This document shows positions 8,135 through 16,424 of a stretch of DNA of 42,843 nt, piece by piece (within the stretch, counting starts at the first letter, position 1; the number at the start of each line of letters is the position of its first letter). Source of the stretch: Pseudomonadota bacterium (GTDB lineage: Bacteria > Pseudomonadota > Gammaproteobacteria > Burkholderiales > SG8-39). Made by a program: the position numbers and the translations under genes. Where the stretch lies: the NCBI GenBank assembly GCA_025352885.1, contig JANXRZ010000246.1, positions 1-42,843 of the forward strand, given 5' to 3'. Below the pieces are notes generated by a model. It ran no database searches, was not told the DNA's origin, and saw nothing but the letters and a program-made list of their open reading frames with translations.

Positions 8135-9109
8135 ATGAAAATGACCACTCGTATCGCCTCGCTAGCGGTTGCGGCGCTGCTCGTCGCGCCGACGCTCGCG
8201 CAGGCGCAGGGCTGGCCGAACAAGCCCATCAGGTACATCGTGCCGTTCGCGGCAGGCGGGACCACCGACATTCTCGGCCGCATGATCGGCGCCAAGCTCG
8301 CCGAAGCGCTCGGCCAACCCGTCGTCGTGGAAAACCGTGCGGGCGCAGCCGGCGCGCTTGGCGTCGAGTTGCTCGCCAAAAGCGCGCCCGACGGCTACAC
8401 GTTCGGCGGCGGCACGATCAGTTCGCACGCCATCAACGTGTCTCTCTACTCGAAGCTTCCCTACGACCCGATCAAGGATTTCACGCCTGTCACGATGCTC
8501 GCGACGCTGCCGAACATGCTCATCGTGCATCCGAGCCTCAACGTGAATACGGTCGCCGAGCTCATCGCGCTCCTCAAGGCGAACCCGAACAAGTATTCCT
8601 TTGGCTCGGCGGGCAACGGCACCTCGCAGCACATGTCGGGCGAGCTTTTCAAGGCGATGACCGGCGTGCAGATGCAGCACATCCCGTACAAAGGCAGCGG
8701 CCCGATGATTCCCGACCTGCTCGCCGGAACGATCGGCCTGAGCTTCGAGAACATGACCACCGCGTATCCGCCGACAAAAACGGGCAAGTTGAAAGCGCTC
8801 GCGGTCACCACGACCAAGCGCTCGTTCGTTGCACCCGAGGTGCCGACTCTCTCGGAATCCGGCCTCCCTGGTTTCGAAATCAGTTCCTGGCAGGCGATGT
8901 TCGCGCCGGCCGGATTGCCTAAGGACATCCAGATGCGCGTGTATTCGGAAGTGGCCAAGGCGCTCAAGTCACCGGACATCGCCAAGCGGCTGCAGGAACT
9001 TGGACTCGACGCAGGCGGCATGCCGCCGGAAGAACTCGCCGCGCTCATCCGCTTGGACATCCCGCGCCTGGGCAAGATCGTCCGCGACTCCGGCGCGAAG
9101 GTGGACTAA
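8135..9109 (+). CDS. Bug/TctC-family periplasmic solute-binding protein
   Basis: The 324-residue exported protein has a signal peptide (about 1-23, ending A-Q-A-Q), then W-P-N-K-P-I-R-Y-I-V-P-F-A-A-G-G-T-T-D. That segment and the later Y-K-G-S-G-P-M-I-P-D-L-L-A-G region define the Bug fold, which binds small carboxylates or amides. ATG 8135 is supported by the strong ribosome site AAGGAGGG. It belongs to a different subgroup from the other three Bug proteins here, which share the ending Y-x-x-x-G-x-L-x-x-E-L-G-L-K-K. No TctAB genes adjoin it, so it is an orphan receptor. The Fur-like site upstream may put it under iron control. Confidence 0.9.
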   Translation: MKMTTRIASLAVAALLVAPTLAQAQGWPNKPIRYIVPFAAGGTTDILGRMIGAKLAEALGQPVVVENRAGAAGALGVELLAKSAPDGYTFGGGTISSHAINVSLYSKLPYDPIKDFTPVTMLATLPNMLIVHPSLNVNTVAELIALLKANPNKYSFGSAGNGTSQHMSGELFKAMTGVQMQHIPYKGSGPMIPDLLAGTIGLSFENMTTAYPPTKTGKLKALAVTTTKRSFVAPEVPTLSESGLPGFEISSWQAMFAPAGLPKDIQMRVYSEVAKALKSPDIAKRLQELGLDAGGMPPEELAALIRLDIPRLGKIVRDSGAKVD

Positions 9110-9633
9110 ATCTTGGGAGGGGGTACGGGGGAACCGTTAGGTGCCCCTGTTCCGATCGTTGGAGGAGGAACGCCGTCTTCCATCAAGGATTTCAGATTTC
9201 GCACATGCCCAAGGCTGCCGTCTGAATTGAAGACGTTGGCGAGGAACACCACCGCGAAGCGCGAGACATACGGCATCTTCGAATGCTCGAGGTCGACCGC
9301 ATGCGTGAGCACGGTGGTGTCCTCATCGGCCTGGAGCTCGTAGGTCTCCTTGATCCACCCGCCCGGATTCAGGTCACCACCCACGGTGCGGCAGACCAGG
9401 CGCTCGTTCGGCACGAACTCGATGAGTTCAGCCTCAGCGAGCTGCTTTTTCTTGCGTAGCCGGTAAGCGATCCGAAAGCGCCAGCCCGCGTGCGGCGCGT
9501 CAGGCACGAGCGGCACGATGTCCTCGATCTTCGGGTTCCAGGTCGACCAGGCGCGCGGTTCAGCGACCCACTGCCAGACGAGCGCGCGCGGCGCCATGAT
9601 GCGCGCCCGCCCTGTGGTGAACTCCCATTTCAC
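9106..9633 (-). CDS. SRPBCC-family (START/Bet v1-like) protein
   Basis: The 175-residue protein has an SRPBCC pattern: V-K-W-E-F-T-T-G-R-A-R-I-M-A-P, A-L-V-W-Q-W-V-A-E-P-R-A-W-S-T-W-N-P-K-I, and a later L-x-C-R-T-V-G-G-D. These proteins form a hydrophobic cavity that binds lipids or polyketide-like molecules. GTG 9633 is chosen because it overlaps the stop of the upstream VOC gene as GTGA, implying translational coupling. The C-terminus is a proline-rich tail (V-P-P-P-T-I-G ... V-P-P-P-K-I). Its stop overlaps the convergent Bug gene by 4 nt. The ligand is unknown. Confidence 0.75.
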   Translation of the reverse strand: MKWEFTTGRARIMAPRALVWQWVAEPRAWSTWNPKIEDIVPLVPDAPHAGWRFRIAYRLRKKKQLAEAELIEFVPNERLVCRTVGGDLNPGGWIKETYELQADEDTTVLTHAVDLEHSKMPYVSRFAVVFLANVFNSDGSLGHVRNLKSLMEDGVPPPTIGTGAPNGSPVPPPKI

Positions 9634-10034
9634 CCGTTCGCGTGCCCGGCGGGCGCCTTCTCCGAGGGGTCGAAATCGAGCTCCACCTTGGCGCCGTTCG
9701 GATCCATGAAGAAGAGCTGCCACGTGCCGTACGAGGGCAGCTTGCGCAGCTCGTAGTCGATGCCGTGGGCCTTCAATTTCTCGACCGTGCCGGGCAAGTC
9801 CTGCGCGGTAAACGCCATGTGATCGAGCACGCCCTTGACGAGGTCTTTCTTCTCGCGCCCCGCGATGACATGGAGGATCGCCTCCGTGCCGCCGGCGGCG
9901 TACAGCCAGGCGCCGGGAAACTTGAACGGCGGGCGCGCACCCGGCGAGAACTCGAGATGCTCCTTATAGAAAGCGAGCGTCGCATCCAGGTTATCCGTCA
10001 GGATGGTGAAGTGGTTCATTGCCGAGACGGCCAT
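9630..10034 (-). CDS. VOC-family (glyoxalase/dioxygenase-fold) protein
   Basis: The 134-residue protein has two betaalphabetabetabeta modules of the vicinal-oxygen-chelate fold: M-N-H-F-T-I-L-T-D-N-L-D-A-T-L-A-F-Y at the N-terminus and L-D-H-M-A-F-T-A-Q-D-L, then F-F-M-D-P-N-G-A-K-V-E-L. The H, H and E residues in these segments match the usual metal ligands. The family includes lyases, dioxygenases and isomerases; the substrate cannot be read from sequence. AAGGAG lies 8 nt before ATG 10034. The gene overlaps the SRPBCC gene by 4 nt, so the two probably act together. Confidence 0.85.
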   Translation of the reverse strand: MAVSAMNHFTILTDNLDATLAFYKEHLEFSPGARPPFKFPGAWLYAAGGTEAILHVIAGREKKDLVKGVLDHMAFTAQDLPGTVEKLKAHGIDYELRKLPSYGTWQLFFMDPNGAKVELDFDPSEKAPAGHANG

Positions 10035-10054
10035 GTCGGTCTCCTTGTTCCGGT

Positions 10055-11047
10055 CTAGCTTCGGCCCTGCGCCTGCTTGGTCCTGTCGAGCACCGTCATG
10101 GCGGTCGTGACCAGCGACGCAATGTCGCTTGCATTGGCAGGGATGATGAGGGTGTTGCTTTCCTTGGCGAGCTCCGAGAAGGCATGGATGTACTCCTGCG
10201 CGACCTTGAGGTTCGCCGCCTCCATGCCGCCCCGGCCGGAGATCGCTTCCCCTACCGCATGCACCGCTGCCGCATTGGCTTCGGCAATGAGCCTGAGCGC
10301 GGTCGCTTCGCCCTGCGCACGGTTGATCGCGGCCTGCTTCTCGCCTTCGGAATTCAGCACCGCGGCCTGCTTCCTGCCGTCGGCGATGTTGATGTCCTGC
10401 TGCCTTTCGCCTTCGGACTTCGCGATCAGCGCGCGCTTTTCCCGCTCCGCGGTGATCTGCTGCTGCATGCTTCGCAAGATCGCCTCGGGCGGCGTGAGGC
10501 TCTTGATCTCGTAGCGCAGGACCTTGATGCCCCAGTTGCGTCCGGCTTCGTCGAGGGATCTGACGATCTGCCGGTTGATTTCGTCACGCGATTCGAACGT
10601 CTTGTCGAGCTCCATCTTGCCGATCTCGCTGCGCAATGTGGTCTGCGCGAGCTGCACGATGGCCATGATGTAGTTGGACGATCCGTAGGATGCGAGGCGC
10701 GGATCCATGACCTGGTAATAGATCACGCCGTCGACTCCGAGCTGCGTGTTGTCGCGCGTGATGCACACCTGCTCGGGCACGTCGAGCGGCACTTCCTTGA
10801 GGCTGTGCGTATAGGCGACGCGCTCGAAGAACGGGATGATGAGGTTCAACCCCGGCTCGAGCGTCTCGCTGAATTTACCGAGCCGCTCGACGACCCACGC
10901 CTGCTGCTGCGGCACGATGCGCACGGCTTCGATCACGAACACGACGATCAGCGCGATGAAGAAAATCCAGACCGCGTACGAGCGCGTAGGCTCGTAGGCA
11001 GCGGCAATGACCGTGACGATCACGGCGGCGATCAGTTTTGGAAACAT
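10055..11047 (-). CDS. SPFH/stomatin-like membrane protein (QmcA type)
   Basis: The 330-residue protein has N-terminal hydrophobic segments (about residues 5-45) and then an SPFH domain beginning R-I-V-P-Q-Q-Q-A-W-V-V-E-R-L-G-K-F. Its core includes P-L-D-V-P-E-Q-V-C-I-T-R-D-N. A coiled coil rich in Glu/Ala/Lys (about 195-270, E-R-E-K-R-A-L-I-A-K-S-E-G-E-R-Q) follows. Such proteins form ring oligomers in membrane microdomains and are linked to membrane-protein quality control. The neighbouring NfeD gene, 27 nt upstream in the same direction, is its standard partner. Confidence 0.92.
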   Translation of the reverse strand: MFPKLIAAVIVTVIAAAYEPTRSYAVWIFFIALIVVFVIEAVRIVPQQQAWVVERLGKFSETLEPGLNLIIPFFERVAYTHSLKEVPLDVPEQVCITRDNTQLGVDGVIYYQVMDPRLASYGSSNYIMAIVQLAQTTLRSEIGKMELDKTFESRDEINRQIVRSLDEAGRNWGIKVLRYEIKSLTPPEAILRSMQQQITAEREKRALIAKSEGERQQDINIADGRKQAAVLNSEGEKQAAINRAQGEATALRLIAEANAAAVHAVGEAISGRGGMEAANLKVAQEYIHAFSELAKESNTLIIPANASDIASLVTTAMTVLDRTKQAQGRS

Positions 11048-11074
11048 GGTTCCCCCCTTGTGTGGCGCCCGGCG

Positions 11075-11500
11075 CTAGCCCGGACGCTGCCTGCTGACTT
11101 TGAGCGTGTGCCCTTCGAGGTTCAGGACGTAGAGCAATGCGCCGCTCTGCAGCTCGCCCAGGCCGTCCACATGCGCGTCCCACGATGCGCCCCGGTAGCG
11201 GACTCTCGCAAGCCCGCCGCCTTCGTCCACCCATTGCTCGAAATTGGCGGGTTGCCCTGCGTCGACCGAGGCCATTTTTTCCTTCGAGTTGCGGCCGCGG
11301 TAAACGTGCACGCCGTAGCACCCGATCGCCGCAATGATCGCAGCGATGATGACCTGCGCCTCGAACGGATGCCCTGCATAGGCCACGACGGCACCGCCAA
11401 ACGCGGCAGCGCCCAGCATGAGCAGGTAAAAGGTGCCGGTCAGCAACTCGACGATGACGAGGCCGAAGCCGACCAGCAGCCAGATCAGGTAGGGTTCCAT
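11075..11500 (-). CDS. NfeD-family membrane protein
   Basis: The 141-residue protein has about three transmembrane helices (residues 4-75), including L-V-I-V-E-L-L-T-G-T-F-Y-L-L-M-L-G-A-A-A. A C-terminal OB-fold domain follows, with G-L-A-R-V-R-Y-R-G-A-S-W-D-A and the closing V-L-N-L-E-G-H-T-L-K-V. This is the short NfeD form without the protease domain. It stabilises or assists the SPFH partner encoded directly downstream. I start at ATG 11500 (M-E-P-Y-L-I-W-L-L) because the preceding 25 codons back to 11575 are unlike the family and would overlap the divergent gene. Confidence 0.88.
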   Translation of the reverse strand: MEPYLIWLLVGFGLVIVELLTGTFYLLMLGAAAFGGAVVAYAGHPFEAQVIIAAIIAAIGCYGVHVYRGRNSKEKMASVDAGQPANFEQWVDEGGGLARVRYRGASWDAHVDGLGELQSGALLYVLNLEGHTLKVSRQRPG

Positions 11501-11520
11501 GGCGGGCGTAGTTTCGCTCG

Positions 11521-11544
11521 CGCCGGTTGCGGGCGCAACCGGCG
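11521..11544. promoter_or_regulatory. Perfect 11-bp inverted repeat between divergent nfeD and FAH genes
   Basis: The arm CGCCGGTTGCG (11521-11531) and its exact reverse complement CGCAACCGGCG (11534-11544) are separated by 2 bp. The palindrome is centred between the nfeD start (11500) and the FAH start (11574), where an operator for a dimeric regulator would sit. A TAAAAT hexamer (11561-11566) just before the FAH start may be its -10. The palindrome is seen directly; its function is inference. Confidence 0.5.
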
Positions 11545-11573
11545 TTGCGCGTTCCCCCGCTAAAATGGCATCC

Positions 11574-12308
11574 ATGAATACACCTGACCAGGAAGGCGCA
11601 GAAGCGGGTTACCGGATTGCGATCGGCCTGCATGCGAAACGCGTGGCCGAGGGGTGGAAGCCCGTGGGCCGCAAGATCGGCTTCACGAATCGCTCGATCT
11701 GGCCGCGCTACGGTGTTTACCAACCGATTTTCGGGATGGTTTACGACCGGACGCTCACCTTCGCACCTGAAGGAACCACGACGTTGAGCCTGGCCGGTTT
11801 TGCGCAGCCCCGCATCGAACCCGAGATCTGTTTCGGCCTGAAAAGCGCGCCGCCGCGCACGAAGGAGCCCGCTGCGCTTCTCGGTGCAATCGACTGGGTG
11901 GCGCATTCCTTCGAGATCGTCCAGTGCACGCTGCCGAACTGGCAGATGAAAGTCGGCGACAGCACCGCGGCCAATGGATTGCACGGCGCGTTGATCGTCG
12001 GGCGCAAGCTCCCGGTGAGCGGGTTCAAGGACCTCGCCTCCTTGCTGCCCTCGCTGAAGGTGACGTTGAAGAAAGGCGGTACCGTCATCGATCGCGGCAC
12101 CGGCGCGAATGTACTCGACAGTCCCCTGCTTGCCTTGGCGCATCTGGTCGAGTTGCTGGCCGCGCGATCGGACTTCCCGCCGCTCACCGCCGGTGAGGTG
12201 ATCAGCACCGGCACACTGACCGACGCGGCGCCCATTGCACCCGGGGAAACGTGGTCGACCGAGTTCGAGGGTGGCGAGTTGCCCGGCCTCACAGTGCGCT
12301 TTGAGTAA
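11574..12308 (+). CDS. Fumarylacetoacetase / 2-keto-4-pentenoate hydratase-family protein
   Basis: The 244-residue protein belongs to the FAH superfamily, close to 2-keto-4-pentenoate hydratases and 4-oxalocrotonate decarboxylases. It has K-P-V-G-R-K-I-G-F-T-N, the metal-binding I-E-P-E-I-C-F-G-L, and the later G-E-V-I-S-T-G-T-L-T segment. These Mg-dependent enzymes act on small oxo-acids in aromatic meta-cleavage pathways. ATG 11574 or ATG 11565 could be used. A TAAAAT hexamer only 8 nt before 11574 would give a leaderless or very short-leadered mRNA. The stop overlaps the CoA-transferase start by 8 nt, so they form one operon. Confidence 0.82.
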   Translation: MNTPDQEGAEAGYRIAIGLHAKRVAEGWKPVGRKIGFTNRSIWPRYGVYQPIFGMVYDRTLTFAPEGTTTLSLAGFAQPRIEPEICFGLKSAPPRTKEPAALLGAIDWVAHSFEIVQCTLPNWQMKVGDSTAANGLHGALIVGRKLPVSGFKDLASLLPSLKVTLKKGGTVIDRGTGANVLDSPLLALAHLVELLAARSDFPPLTAGEVISTGTLTDAAPIAPGETWSTEFEGGELPGLTVRFE

Positions 12309-13494
12309 GCCGGGTTCACTGCCCCTCGCGGGCGTCACCGTCGTCGCGCTCGAGCAGGTGATTGCCGCGCCGTTCGCAACGCGCCAGCTTGCGGAGCTCG
12401 GCGCGCGCGTGATCAAGATCGAGCGGCCCGGCGTAGGCGACGCTTCGCGCGGCTACGACACAACGGTCAAGGGCCTGTCCTCGCATTTCGTGTGGGTCAA
12501 TCGCTCCAAAGAGAGCGTGACCCTCGATGCCAAGCACCCGGAAGCCAAAGCGATCCTTGCCAAGCTCGTGTCGCGCGCCGATGTCTTCGTCCAGAACCTC
12601 GCGCCCGGCGCTGCGGCCCGGCTTGGTCTCGGCGCGGAAGAATTGCGTGCCCGGCACCCACGGCTCATTTGGTGCGGCATCTCGGGCTACGGCGAGAACG
12701 GACCCTACAGCGCGAAACGCGCATATGACCTCCTCGTGCAATGTGAGACCGGCCTGCTCTCGGTGACGGGAACACCCGAGACGCCGTCCAAGGCCGGCAT
12801 ACCGATCGCCGATATCGCGGCCGGCATGTATGCGTTTTCTGGAATCCTCGCCGCGCTCTACCGCCGTAAAGAAACCGGCGAAGGCGCCACCCTCGACATC
12901 TCGATGTTCGAGTCGCTCGGCGAATGGCTCGGCTTTCCCGCGAACTTCACGGCGTATGGCGGAACGCCGCCTCCCCGGACGGGTGCCGCGCACGCGACCA
13001 TCGTCCCGTACGGCCCCTTCAAGGCGGGTGACGGCAAAACCGTTTTCCTCGGCATCCAGAACGAGCGCGAGTTCGCGCGCTTCTGCGAGCAGGTGCTCGG
13101 GCAGCCTGGCCTCCCAAAGGACCCGCGCTTCTCTTCAGGCAGTGCGCGCAACGAGCGCCGCGCCGAAATGAATGCGTTGATCGAAGGCGTGTTCGCCCAA
13201 TCGACCGCGGCCCAGGTGGTCGAGCAACTCGAAGCGGCCGGCATCGCCAACGCGCGCCTCAACACGATGCAGGAGTTCTGGGACCATCCGCAGCTCGAGG
13301 CGCGCAATCGCTGGCGCGAAGTCGATTCGCCTGCGGGAAAGCTCGACACGCTGCTGCCGCCCCTCAACATTGCGGGAATGGAAGCGGACATCAGCGCCAT
13401 CCCGGCCGTCGGCGAGCATACGCACAGACTCCTCGACGAGCTCGGCTACGATGCCAAGGCCATCCAGGCCCTCTCGGCGGAAGGCGCCATATGA
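12301..13494 (+). CDS. CaiB/BaiF family CoA-transferase
   Basis: The 397-residue class III CoA-transferase has L-A-G-V-T-V-V-A-L-E-Q-V-I-A-A-P-F, then L-G-A-R-V-I-K-I-E-R-P-G-V-G-D and the nucleotide-site segment V-F-V-Q-N-L-A-P-G-A-A-A-R-L-G-L. The family catalytic Asp is expected in the I-A-D-I-A-A-G-M-Y-A segment, which is present. It moves CoA between carboxylic acids; the substrate is unknown. TTG 12301 is chosen because homologues start just before the L-A-G-V motif and it overlaps the FAH stop by 8 nt. The next upstream in-frame candidate adds 22 unlikely residues. Confidence 0.9.
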   Translation: MSKPGSLPLAGVTVVALEQVIAAPFATRQLAELGARVIKIERPGVGDASRGYDTTVKGLSSHFVWVNRSKESVTLDAKHPEAKAILAKLVSRADVFVQNLAPGAAARLGLGAEELRARHPRLIWCGISGYGENGPYSAKRAYDLLVQCETGLLSVTGTPETPSKAGIPIADIAAGMYAFSGILAALYRRKETGEGATLDISMFESLGEWLGFPANFTAYGGTPPPRTGAAHATIVPYGPFKAGDGKTVFLGIQNEREFARFCEQVLGQPGLPKDPRFSSGSARNERRAEMNALIEGVFAQSTAAQVVEQLEAAGIANARLNTMQEFWDHPQLEARNRWREVDSPAGKLDTLLPPLNIAGMEADISAIPAVGEHTHRLLDELGYDAKAIQALSAEGAI

Positions 13495-13937
13495 GCGACA
13501 TCACCCCTACGCCGGCATTCGAAGCGTTCGCAGCCAAGTTCAGGCTGGTCGAGCTCGAGGTGCGTCGCTACCGGCACTGGACATGGTCCGTTCGTCCCGC
13601 CCAAGGCACGCTCGGCGCGTCGGTCATCTCGCTCAACCGCCCGGCGACGGCCTGGTCCCAGGTCGATGCAGGCGAGAACGCCGGCCTGTCCCAGGCGGTG
13701 ACCGACATCGAAGCCGTCCTGCGCAGGCAGTTTACGTTCGACAAGATCAACTACCTCATGCTTATGATGGTCGACGAGCATGTGCACTTCCATGTCTTCC
13801 CGCGCTACGAGGGCGAGCGCCAGTTCGCCGGCCGCGCCTGGATCGATGCGAACTGGCCGAGGCCGCCCGACCTGGCGGCCGGCGACGTCGGCGCCGAGAC
13901 GCTCACTGCCCTGCGCGAGACGTTGCGGCGGGGTTAG
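13491..13937 (+). CDS. HIT-family nucleotide hydrolase/transferase
   Basis: The 148-residue protein has the histidine-triad signature H-V-H-F-H-V-F-P-R-Y (about residues 96-105). In this family the middle His is the nucleophile that attacks a nucleoside phosphate. S-V-I-S-L-N-R-P and the F-D-K-I-N-Y-L-M-L-M strand complete the HIT fold. Its ATG overlaps the CoA-transferase stop as ATGA, so it is translationally coupled to an acyl-CoA gene. The substrate (dinucleotide polyphosphate, AMP-lysine or other) cannot be assigned. Confidence 0.85.
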   Translation: MSDITPTPAFEAFAAKFRLVELEVRRYRHWTWSVRPAQGTLGASVISLNRPATAWSQVDAGENAGLSQAVTDIEAVLRRQFTFDKINYLMLMMVDEHVHFHVFPRYEGERQFAGRAWIDANWPRPPDLAAGDVGAETLTALRETLRRG

Positions 13938-14055
13938 CCAGCCTGTGTGAATCGCCAGGAACCGAGGCGCAGCGCCCAGCTAATTCGAAAGATTTATTAC
14001 CAAGAACCGCGTATTTACTGGCTCACCGGTGTTTTTTGTGCTGGAACAAGTACAT

Positions 14056-14835
14056 TCAGAACCGCGGCGGGCGCTTTTCGAAGAGCGCGGCCAGCCCTTC
14101 GCGATGCTCCTCTCCGGTCACGGCGATGCCTTGGACGCAAGCTTCGTTTTCAAGCGCTGCGCCAAGGTCGAGGCCGGTTGCGCGATTCAGGAGCTGCTTG
14201 GCCAGCGCCTGTGCCTGCGGCGGGCCCCCGGCGACTTCTTCCGCAAGCGCACGGGTGGCCGCCGCCAACTCCCCCGCCGGCACGACGCGATTGAAAAGCC
14301 CCATGGCGGCGGCCTCGGCTGCGCTGATGATGCGCCCGGTGAGGATGAGATCCTTGGCCCGCGCCATGCCGATCGCCCGCGGCAGCAGCCACGACCCGCC
14401 GCCATCCGGCACGAGGCCCACTTTGGCAAATACCTGGCCGACCTTCGCGCCCTCGGAGGCCACGACGAGGTCGCAGCAGAGCGCCAGGTTGCAGCCGGAT
14501 CCCAACGCGTAGCCATCCACGCTTGCGATCGTCGGCTTGGGAAAATCCACGAGGCGCTTCACGAGGCGGTTGAGCACGCGCACGCGGTCGCTGTGCCCCG
14601 CCGAGGTCGGCGTGGCGCCACGCAGGCTCTTCATGTCGCCCCCCGCGCAGAAGTGGCCGCCGGCCCCCGTGAGGACGATGACGCGCACGGAAGCGTCGGC
14701 CTCGAGTTCGTCGAGCGCTTTCATGAGTTCTGCACGCATGACCATGTCGATCGCGTTGCGCGCGTCCGGCCGGTTCAGCGTAAGGGTCGCTATCCGGCCC
14801 TCTCGGTCGACGAGGATCGTTTGATATGAAGTCAT
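14056..14835 (-). CDS. Enoyl-CoA hydratase/isomerase family protein
   Basis: The 259-residue crotonase-fold protein has T-L-N-R-P-D-A-R-N-A-I-D (about residues 21-32), the oxyanion-hole segment G-A-G-G-H-F-C-A-G-G-D-M-K-S-L and the second one Y-A-L-G-S-G-C-N-L-A-L-C-C-D. The usual second acidic catalytic residue aligns with the G-L-V-P-D-G-G segment, with Asp where hydratases have Glu. This makes strict hydratase activity uncertain. It starts as ATGA over the stop of the acyl-CoA ligase gene and is the last gene of the leftward block. It likely processes the CoA ester made by that ligase. Confidence 0.9.
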   Translation of the reverse strand: MTSYQTILVDREGRIATLTLNRPDARNAIDMVMRAELMKALDELEADASVRVIVLTGAGGHFCAGGDMKSLRGATPTSAGHSDRVRVLNRLVKRLVDFPKPTIASVDGYALGSGCNLALCCDLVVASEGAKVGQVFAKVGLVPDGGGSWLLPRAIGMARAKDLILTGRIISAAEAAAMGLFNRVVPAGELAAATRALAEEVAGGPPQAQALAKQLLNRATGLDLGAALENEACVQGIAVTGEEHREGLAALFEKRPPRF

Positions 14836-16409
14836 GTGGGGCGGCCCTCTGCCAGGAAGCGCTCGCGCAGCGCGAGCTTCTGCACCTTGCCGCTGGAACT
14901 CAGCGGAAAATCCGAAATCACGCGCACATGGCGCGGTACTTTGTAGCCGGCCAGGCGCTGGCGGCAATGCGCGATGAGCTCCTCGCCCGAGCACCCGGCA
15001 CCCGGGCGCAACTGCACGAATGCGGCACCCACCTCTGAAGCGCGGAGATCGGGCACGCCGACCAGCACGGCCATCAGCACCGCGGGGTGCTCGGTGAGCA
15101 CGCCTTCCACCTCGAGGCAGGACACGTTGTTACCGAGCGTCTTAAGCGTGTCCTTGATGCGGCCCTTGAAATAGATGTAACCGTCGGCATCGGCCGAGGC
15201 GAGGTCGCCTGTATGGAACCAGCCCTCCGCATCGATGACCTTGGCGGTTTCCTCGGGCTTGTTGTAGTAGCCCTTCATCACATTGAAGCCGCGAACGCGG
15301 ATCTCACCATCCTTCCCGGGCTCAACGGGAAGGTGCGTGTCCGGATCGGCGATTTGGAATTCGGTCGTGCACACGACCTTGCCTATCGTGCTCGTCACCC
15401 GCTCCACACCGTCCCGCCAGGACGCGACCATCGTGAGGCCGTTGGTCGTCTCGGTGAGCCCATAGCGCGTATTCAATCCTTCCGCCTTGAAGGCCGCGAT
15501 GAGCTCGGCGAGGAACCCGGCCTGGAAGGGGCCCGGGAACAGCGTGAAGCGGCGCAGCGACGAGGTGTCGTACTGCCCTATCAATCCGCTGCTAAGGAGG
15601 TCGACGAACATCGAAGTGACGCCATAGAACCAGCTCGGGCGTTCGGCCTGCACCGCTTCGAGCGTCCTTTGCGGCGTGAAGCCCTGCCGAAGGATCAGGC
15701 ACCCGCCCACGTGCAGCATGCCGATTACGCTGTTCAGCGCGCCCATGATGTGGCACACCGGCAGCACGAACAGCACCCGGTCCTCCGCGGTCAGCTCCTC
15801 TGGAACGACGCGCACTTCGTAGATGTTTCGCGTGACCTGGCCGTGCGCGAGCATGACCCCCTTGGGATAGGCCGTCGTCCCCGAGGTATAGATGATGATC
15901 GCGATGTCCTCGACGTCTACCGATGCGGCCAGCTTGGCAAGGGCCGCGACGTCCGGTTCCTGGGCAAGCAGGTCGGAGAATGCAATGCGTCCGGGTGCCG
16001 GACTCTCGCCGACCCAGACCACGCGCTCGAGCCTTGGAAGACTCGCTAGATCGACGCCCGCCGGCTCTTCGCCGAGGATGAGCGTCGCGCTGTCGGACTG
16101 CCGCAGAACGTACTCGGCTTCCGAGCGCGAATACCGCGTGTTCAGCGGGACGAGCACCGCCCCCAGCTTGAGCACCGCAAGCTCGATCAGCACCCACTCG
16201 ACACAATTTTCGAGCCACAGCGCAACGTGCTGCCCGGGCACGACACCAATTCGCGCCAATCCCCATGCGATTCGGTCGACTTCGAGCAGGTACTCGCCGT
16301 ACGTCAACCGGCGACGAGGATCCACAAGCGCTTCGCGCGCCCCGTGCCGGCTGGCGGCGCGGGTCAGCAGCGCGCCGATGGTGATCGGCTGCGCGTCCGG
16401 GTGCAACAT
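14832..16409 (-). CDS. AMP-binding acyl-CoA synthetase (class I adenylate-forming)
   Basis: The 525-residue enzyme has the P-loop-like I-I-Y-T-S-G-T-T-A-Y-P-K-G-V (about residues 175-190), Y-G-L-T-E-T-T-N-G, the hinge-region W-F-H-T-G-D-L-A, D-G-Y-I-Y-F-K-G-R, and the C-terminal S-S-S-G-K-V-Q-K-L with the catalytic Lys. It adenylates a carboxylic acid and passes it to CoA. Class membership is certain, substrate is not; the surroundings suggest a product of the neighbouring degradation genes. GGGAGGCG lies directly before ATG 16409. It is coupled to the enoyl-CoA hydratase downstream. Confidence 0.92.
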   Translation of the reverse strand: MLHPDAQPITIGALLTRAASRHGAREALVDPRRRLTYGEYLLEVDRIAWGLARIGVVPGQHVALWLENCVEWVLIELAVLKLGAVLVPLNTRYSRSEAEYVLRQSDSATLILGEEPAGVDLASLPRLERVVWVGESPAPGRIAFSDLLAQEPDVAALAKLAASVDVEDIAIIIYTSGTTAYPKGVMLAHGQVTRNIYEVRVVPEELTAEDRVLFVLPVCHIMGALNSVIGMLHVGGCLILRQGFTPQRTLEAVQAERPSWFYGVTSMFVDLLSSGLIGQYDTSSLRRFTLFPGPFQAGFLAELIAAFKAEGLNTRYGLTETTNGLTMVASWRDGVERVTSTIGKVVCTTEFQIADPDTHLPVEPGKDGEIRVRGFNVMKGYYNKPEETAKVIDAEGWFHTGDLASADADGYIYFKGRIKDTLKTLGNNVSCLEVEGVLTEHPAVLMAVLVGVPDLRASEVGAAFVQLRPGAGCSGEELIAHCRQRLAGYKVPRHVRVISDFPLSSSGKVQKLALRERFLAEGRPT

Positions 16410-16424
16410 CGCCTCCCGTACGCC

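Noticed and set aside
10019..11563. A 514-codon plus-strand open frame opposite SPFH and NfeD
   Set aside because: No motif and antisense to a standard SPFH/NfeD pair.
14024..14038. CACCGGTG followed by a run of T, looking like an intrinsic terminator between the convergent HIT and enoyl-CoA hydratase genes
   Set aside because: The palindrome has no room for a loop, leaving a stem of only two or three pairs; too weak to call. The remaining 118-bp gap shows nothing else.
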